64,000 nucleotides of DNA from Glandiceps talaboti (Eukaryota > Hemichordata > Enteropneusta > Spengelidae): assembly GCF_964340395.1 (NCBI RefSeq), contig NC_135550.1, forward strand, positions 8,379,864-8,443,863, read 5' to 3'. The position numbers and the translations under genes were made by a program. Of this stretch, positions 58,621 to 64,000 are shown in pieces. The notes under the pieces were generated by a model. That model ran no database searches. It had not been told where the DNA came from and worked only from the letters and a program-made list of their open reading frames with translations. Within the stretch, counting starts at the first letter, position 1; every line of letters starts with the position of its first letter.

Positions 58621-59421
58621 GTCATAATCCGTACAGCCATGATAAATCTGTCTCAGTAAGAACATGTTTTTTTCGTTTCCCTAACAAGACAAACACAAAT
58701 GGATATAGCTAGCCTATGATCATTCAATGGAGGTATAACAGAGAAGAATATTTAATAATTCGTTCATTTTTTGGTAAATTTTTGAGCCATTGGCAACTTT
58801 TTACCCGGTCACAAGTATTTTGATGCATGTATGCTTGACTCTTACACTAACAGTCAGTGTTCATGCGTACTCTATCCTCTGGCAAGGAGATTGTCCCGAG
58901 ACCACTCCCCTTCCAAGACACGGTGTCTTCATATTTACTTCCATAAACAACATTGTCTTCTCTGTATCATCTTTCCTGATTAACAAGACTCTTTTCCGAC
59001 TAGAAAAAGGAGATTTTCTCATTGCCACCTTTCTCAAATCAACAAGTCCGTTCCCTGTCACTACATTCCCAGATCATCAAGATTATATTTGTGTGGTACC
59101 CACTCTGATCAGATCTCTCCCTACCCTCACCCCCTTCCCATTCCCTGATGAATAAAATGATCTCTCTATCACCTTTATGATCACTAATTGTCTCTCTACA
59201 CCATTCCTGAACATCAAGATTGTCATCGGATATGTTGTCGCTCTAAATCACCCTCCCAAATCAATCAGCTTTCACTATTTCGTACACTGTCAGTACCAGT
59301 TCATTTTACTTATCAACAAGTATATGTCAGTATTCCCCTTTTTGATAAATTAGCTTCTTTTTATCTTCCTTTGTGTGTTGTCTGTCTGTCTCTGTCTAAC
59401 CATGTGTCTGACCGTCTGTAT

Positions 59422-59423
<2 letters not shown>

Positions 59424-59459
<36 letters not shown>

Positions 59460-59620
59460 ACAAGTATGTACGTACACACATGAATGCACACACAGAAGTA
59501 CGTACGTATGTACATACATAAGTATTTATGTATGTATGTATGTATGTATGTATGTATGTATGTATGTATGTATGTATGTGTGTATGTATGTATGTGTGTG
59601 TATATGTATGTATGTATGTG
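59424..59620. repeat. (CA)n and (TATG)n microsatellites
   Basis: CA units to 59456, then an irregular stretch, then TATG units from 59520. Frames across are artefacts. Confidence 0.93.
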
Positions 59621-59646
59621 TGTATTACATGTATTTATGTGATGTG

Positions 59647-59819
59647 CAGTGTGCCATCTAATGATAGCCAAATTTGTTGGTGTGAGTCAAAATGATAAAA
59701 ACTGGCAAATCTTGTGAGTCACCATATAGTAAGAGATAGGGAAAACCAAATTTTGGTGCATCACTAGAAATTGTGTGCGTCGGTGGTGTACATACATTGG
59801 GTTAGAGGAGGGCACACTG
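59647..59819. mobile_element. hAT-like MITE, copy 2
   Basis: A 173-bp element with ends CAGTGTGCCATCTAATG and GTTAGAGGAGGGCACACTG. Flanks GTGATGTG (59639-59646) and GTGATGCG (59820-59827) form an 8-bp target duplication with one difference. Confidence 0.88.
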
Positions 59820-60982
59820 GTGATGCGTGTGTGTGAGTGTATCATGTGGGAGTGTACATGTATGTGTGGGAGTGATGTGTGTGCGTGTGTAATGTGTATC
59901 ATGTGTGTGGATGTGGGTGGATGGTGGTTTGTCTATTTGGTGTTTTTCTTGTCTCTCTGGTACAGAAAGTGTAGAGACTTGTAATTTTGATTAAAAGAAC
60001 CATTAGATTTAAATATTTGCCAATGCTGCATCCCCACCCCCACTCCCCTATAAAAATGTGTAGGTATGAAAGAAATGCAGGAATTGTGGAATATATTCGT
60101 TGTGCCTTGTACCTGGTGTCTTTTGTGTACTTTGAATATCTGTTGCACCTTATTTGCATATTACAATGTAGAAAAAAATGTACATCTATCAATGTGATCT
60201 TATTTTGCGTGTGAAATAATAAACTATGGTGACACTACGGATATTTCAATTCTAGGAGCAGGATTTGGTAAGGGAAAAATTGTAGGGAGAATATGGTTTA
60301 AAATGGGTAAATTTTACCCACTTGTGATCCTTATCAAAAACACTACTAAGATGAGTTGTTTCCGGCATACAATACCACAGTGTAAAGCTGTATAGTAGTG
60401 TGTTTCTAGCGTATGGTGCCACACTATGTCATAGTGTGCTGCAGAGTTTTTACAGCATATTTTTCCACAATGTGTCATCAGGGCTCGAAATTAATGGTAG
60501 CCCCGTGTCATTTGGCTACCAAATGTTGACACGGGGCTACTACTTTTCGTATTTGGTAGCCCACTTGGGCTACCGACGTAAACAGTAAGCTGACATGTCA
60601 GGCCTTTGTCGTGTCGCTAATATAACCAACACAATACGTTCCCGCTGAACATCGAACGTCAACGCGTCTTAATACCAATGTGTACGTACGTGGTCTTAAA
60701 AATTATATAAAATGTAACAAAATTGTCAACAATACAACCATGGCAACACAGTCCATGACCTACCACACGCATGCACGGCCGCGTGTGTGTTGTACGGACG
60801 AACATACCAGCTGATTACTAGCACGCGTTCACTGTGACAACGTAACTTGCATGAAATGTAACAATAAGTTTTTAATAAAAGTTCCTACATTCAGTGTTCA
60901 TGTTTGATAAAATTGCGCCTATTTATCACAGCCGTACAGGCCCGCCGCTAATATCAAAACTGACGTTTCGTCTGGCACATTA

Positions 60983-61451
60983 GAGAGGTTTAGATACACG
61001 TTCGAACGCGTACGCCTACGGGAGCATGATAGTGCAGGCGTACAAGTAATGACGCGTACAAAATTGTGTTTAGTTATGCGTTCTAAACACAAACGTGAAA
61101 AACAGTGGAAAGTGAACGCGCGCGTTGTGTTGACATCTTCTTTCCAGAAGGCCAGACACGTCTTTGTTTTCTGAATTTGTCCGTAGTTTTGCCATTTTTC
61201 CTGCAACTACTTGCAACTACCCAAACCAAAAACCAAACAATTAGTTTAACGTTACGCTTCCGAACGTTGATATAAAAAATACGCCAATTAATCGAAGAAA
61301 ATGACAAAAACTCAACACGTATTTACAGCTACGTGTAGACCGCCATTTTGACGTAGCGTCGTTTGATACAGAACGCCTGAGTTGCTTCGAATCACGTGAC
61401 TATGACGCTACACGTATAGAACACACGTACATACGCGCATCTAAACCTCTC
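60983..61451. mobile_element. Nested MITE with TA target
   Basis: Ends GAGAGGTTTAGAT and ATCTAAACCTCTC, flanked by TA on both sides. The right TA directly touches the ATG of the transposase remnant. Internal sequence is rich in CG. Confidence 0.75.
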
Positions 61452-61453
61452 TA

Positions 61454-61570
61454 ATGAGTCTCTTAAATTACTTTCGAAAAAAATCAACAACAACCTCATC
61501 ACCGGATGAGCAGTCGCCCGAAAAGACTGCTGATGGGCTACCAAACGAAAGTCCACAGTTGAAGTTTTAG
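61454..61570 (+). pseudogene. hAT-like transposase N-terminal remnant, 38 aa
   Basis: Begins MSLLNYFRKKSTTTSSPDEQ and stops at TAG. A short Met-aliphatic start, then FRKK and a Ser/Pro/acidic stretch, is usual at the start of hAT-type transposases with BED or TTF zinc fingers. Everything after this is missing. Confidence 0.55.
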
Positions 61571-62639
61571 TGAGAATGAAATGGTGACGTGATGGTTTGA
61601 ATTTATCTGAGTGAAGTTTTCAGCATGGACCGTCTGCCGATGTGGTCTTAGACTCTGTTTGATTATCTCTTCGCCCATGAATGGAAGCTGGGCCTTTGCC
61701 GTAATGGCCGTCATGTATTGATACAAAACCTGTCTAACCCGTCTGTTAATAAGTAACCAATCACGTGGATAGATAATGATAACAGAACATAGTTTCTAAA
61801 CTACCCAAGACGTAGTCTCCACATCAGGAAATGGCCATGGGGCTTATGAAACTGTTTATACGTTTTCCATACGTTGAATCATATTCAAATTTTACAGGTC
61901 TCACTGCACCAAGAGATTTAGCTAATAGTTACTAGTAAGAACTGGGACTAGATGGCTTATTCTTCATTGCAATAATAACCGTACGTTGTTTGCTAACAGT
62001 AAGCCTCACATGTCCCCTCTTTATGACACGTCCCCAGACACATACATGCAAAAATTGCTTATGGCACACATAACGCGTTAACGTGACTCAATCAATCATC
62101 GAAATCAATACATCATATAGTTACATATATATACAAACACCGTTAATTTAGGAATGTATGCATATGGGCTACCAATCACTGCTCTCGGGCTACCAAATTT
62201 AAATGATGGTAGCCCACCTGGGCTACCATGAAAAAAAACGAATTTCGAGCCCTGGTCATGGTGTACTTGAGAAATTTTACAGCATGTAGTACACCACAGT
62301 TTGTCATAGTTTGCTGCAGTTTTACCAGCGTACAGTATGTCATATATTGTGCTGCAGCATTTTCACAGCATACAGTACCATAGTGTGTCGTAGTGTACAT
62401 CAGAAACTTTTCAGCATATACATGTGCATGTATAGTACCACAGTGTGTCTTGGTGTGCTGCAGTTTTCACAGCACACAGTACCACAGTGTGTCAGAGTGC
62501 TGCAGTTTTTACAGCACACAGTACCAGTGTGTCATAGTGTGCTTCAGTTTTCACAGCACACAGTACCACAGTGTGTCATAGTATGATATGAGAAGTCAAA
62601 ACAATCATATATATAGCTTATAAGACTGAGTAAAAGGTC

Positions 62640-62945
62640 ATTCATAGCAGAATGAAATGTTATATTTCATGTCAAGATTTGACCTACTTCCAACCAATAT
62701 GGATTTTGTCCAATACGACGAGTCAACAATGTCAAGAGAATGAAAATATGTATTCAAGGCCATTTCCAGACTGATTTTAAAATTTTCTGTTTCAATTCTT
62801 GGTCTGTCACATTGATATCTTATCACAGTGAAGCCACAAAGATTGTAAAGGGTCATTCTTTTGTTCTGGATCAACTTTTTTCTGTAGCTGTGCCATATAT
62901 TAACAATTTTCACACCTAGGTTTTAATCCTTATTGGAACTGGGCT
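62640..62945 (-). repeat. MITE of the TTTAAAGGC family, inverted copy
   Basis: Read on the minus strand, AGGATTAAAACCTAGGTGTG, CCAGAACAAAAGAATGACCC and GATAAGATATCAATGTGA follow the family order. Confidence 0.6.
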
Positions 62946-63569
62946 TATTAATAATGTCAGTCATATACAATGTAGTAAATACAACCCGAACCACATCATA
63001 CATGTACATGTACATGTAGCAAGAGAGGCTCAGTCTTGTAGATGTTATTGTACAAAAGCACTAGCCAGTGATTTAGACTCACATAGTCATTAGTGTATCT
63101 GTGATAGTATCGTAAGAAATGGTGGTCCGTTATAGTACTACACCCTTACTAAACAGAGTTTGAAACTTTTCAAGTAATGTCATTTCTTTACTTATTATAA
63201 CTTTGATTTTTGGTATCTACCATACATTTCTCTTACATGTCAATGGTGGCGCTCTGTACAAAGTAGATATTTGCACATCCCTACAAACATTGGGTACTTT
63301 GAATTTTCTCACAAAGGTGTAACTGGGAAGGAGATAAAGGGGTTGACAGACACAAATGGATAAATGAACTTTCTAAATATATGAAGAGATGTCAGATGTA
63401 AAAAATGCTTTTGCACAACATTAACATCTGTAGTACAGTCTTACTGGACTATTTACATGTATTTCTGAATAAAAAAACCAACATATTAAAAGAACCCCAA
63501 ACTACCACAGTATCGTAGCTGTAGAGTTTGTTACAGTCTTTGTAAAATGAACATTGCAATTTACTGTAT

Positions 63570-63660
63570 ATACATACATACATACATACATACATACATA
63601 CATACATACATACATACATACATACATACGTACGTACGTACATATGTACACACATACATA

Positions 63661-63704
<44 letters not shown>

Positions 63705-63718
63705 TACACACACACACA
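63570..63718. repeat. (ATAC)n and (CA)n microsatellites
   Basis: ATAC units, a short ACGT-type stretch, then CA units. Frames across are artefacts. Confidence 0.95.
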
Positions 63719-64000
63719 TTGCATTTCCACATGCAAACACAACAGACATTCTGTCATGCACAACACTCTAGATATTTGGCCTGCTTTTTTTTACTTGTAT
63801 TCAATGTAACTTATTTGAAGTGTATGTTTACCTTAGCAATGAATTGACAAGGTACATGAGTGTGTTTTTCTTAACATTCTTTAGATTCATACATGTATGC
63901 ATGGTATAGTACATGTATACAATGTATCTATAGTTTAATTCCTGTGTTGGTGGGTTCCCTAGTCATTTTGCTAGGCAGGGTTTTCCATCATAAATCATAA

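Larger units (their letters stand above)
60479..62254 (+). mobile_element. hAT-like DNA transposon, defective, with nested insertion
   Basis: Ends CAGGGCTCGAAATT and AATTTCGAGCCCTG, flanked by GTCAT on each side (60474-60478 and 62255-62259). GGTAGCC/GGCTACC motifs crowd both ends. It carries a transposase N-terminus (61454) and a nested MITE (60983-61451). Confidence 0.82.
60365..62590. repeat. Minisatellite of about 44 bp, split by a transposon
   Basis: Units with ACAGTACCACAGTGTGTCAT, AGTGTGCTGCAG and TTTTCACAGCA occur before 60478 and again from 62255 to 62590. Confidence 0.8.
40897..64000. other. Long stretch without recognised exons
   Basis: Probably a later intron of the new gene or intergenic DNA. 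Its repeats and mobile elements are listed separately. Between them, 41,100-41,850, 45,100-46,280, 46,450-48,400, 49,300-50,300, 50,700-52,600, 54,400-55,200, 56,150-58,150 and 62,950-63,540 show nothing I can name. Confidence 0.4.

Noticed and set aside
58790-59155. A 121-aa frame with a signal-peptide-like start.
   Set aside because: The first codon is TTG, not ATG, and the pyrimidine-rich composition explains the openness.

Overview
The window looks like nuclear DNA of an invertebrate animal, probably marine. The genes are split by GT-AG introns, much of the sequence is non-coding, microsatellites are frequent, and there is a DIRS-type tyrosine-recombinase retrotransposon, a tRNA-derived SINE and many small inverted-repeat elements. 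I cannot name the species. A lancelet, hemichordate, echinoderm or mollusc would all fit.

Layout. (1) 1-9.5 kb, minus strand: the 5' part of a kelch gene of the KLHDC1/KLHDC2 type. Its first three coding exons and one later exon are readable. A complete-ended 5.3 kb DIRS-like element (952-6277) sits in the intron before the later exon. (2) 9.5-13.3 kb: a shared upstream region between head-to-head genes, holding a palindromic mobile element and a tRNA-derived SINE. (3) 13.3-22.5 kb, plus strand: an eight-exon gene for a 730-residue PHF7/G2E3-like protein. All eight exons join in frame at consensus splice sites. The zinc-binding half matches PHF7/G2E3; the long C-terminal tail has four SUMO-interaction-like motifs and no HECT domain. 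(4) 22.5-34.6 kb: downstream and intergenic DNA with foldback elements, a piggyBac-like element with TTAA ends, and tandem repeats. (5) 34.7 kb onward, plus strand: a probable new gene. Its first coding exon begins at AAGATGGCGGAC, and a possible second exon lies at 40.8 kb. An RFX/CREB/CCAAT-like motif group lies about 0.65 kb upstream. The rest of the window (41-64 kb) looks like intron or intergenic DNA, full of minisatellites, a second copy of the piggyBac-like element, hAT-like MITEs and a transposon remnant.

How it fits together. By family knowledge both recognisable host genes act in ubiquitin signalling. KLHDC1/2 proteins are C-degron receptors of cullin-RING ligases. PHF7/G2E3 proteins are PHD/RING-like nuclear ligases. 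They are arranged head to head with about 3.8 kb between start codons, so shared regulation is possible but not shown.

The most unusual signals are: the DIRS internal complementary region, which reads as an exact copy of the predicted circle junction; the SUMO-motif tail of the PHF7-like protein; the two piggyBac-like copies, whose paired palindromic boxes match within a copy but differ between copies; an X1-X2-Y-like promoter motif group; and a dimeric satellite of about 168 bp. All calls come from reading the sequence, without database searches.
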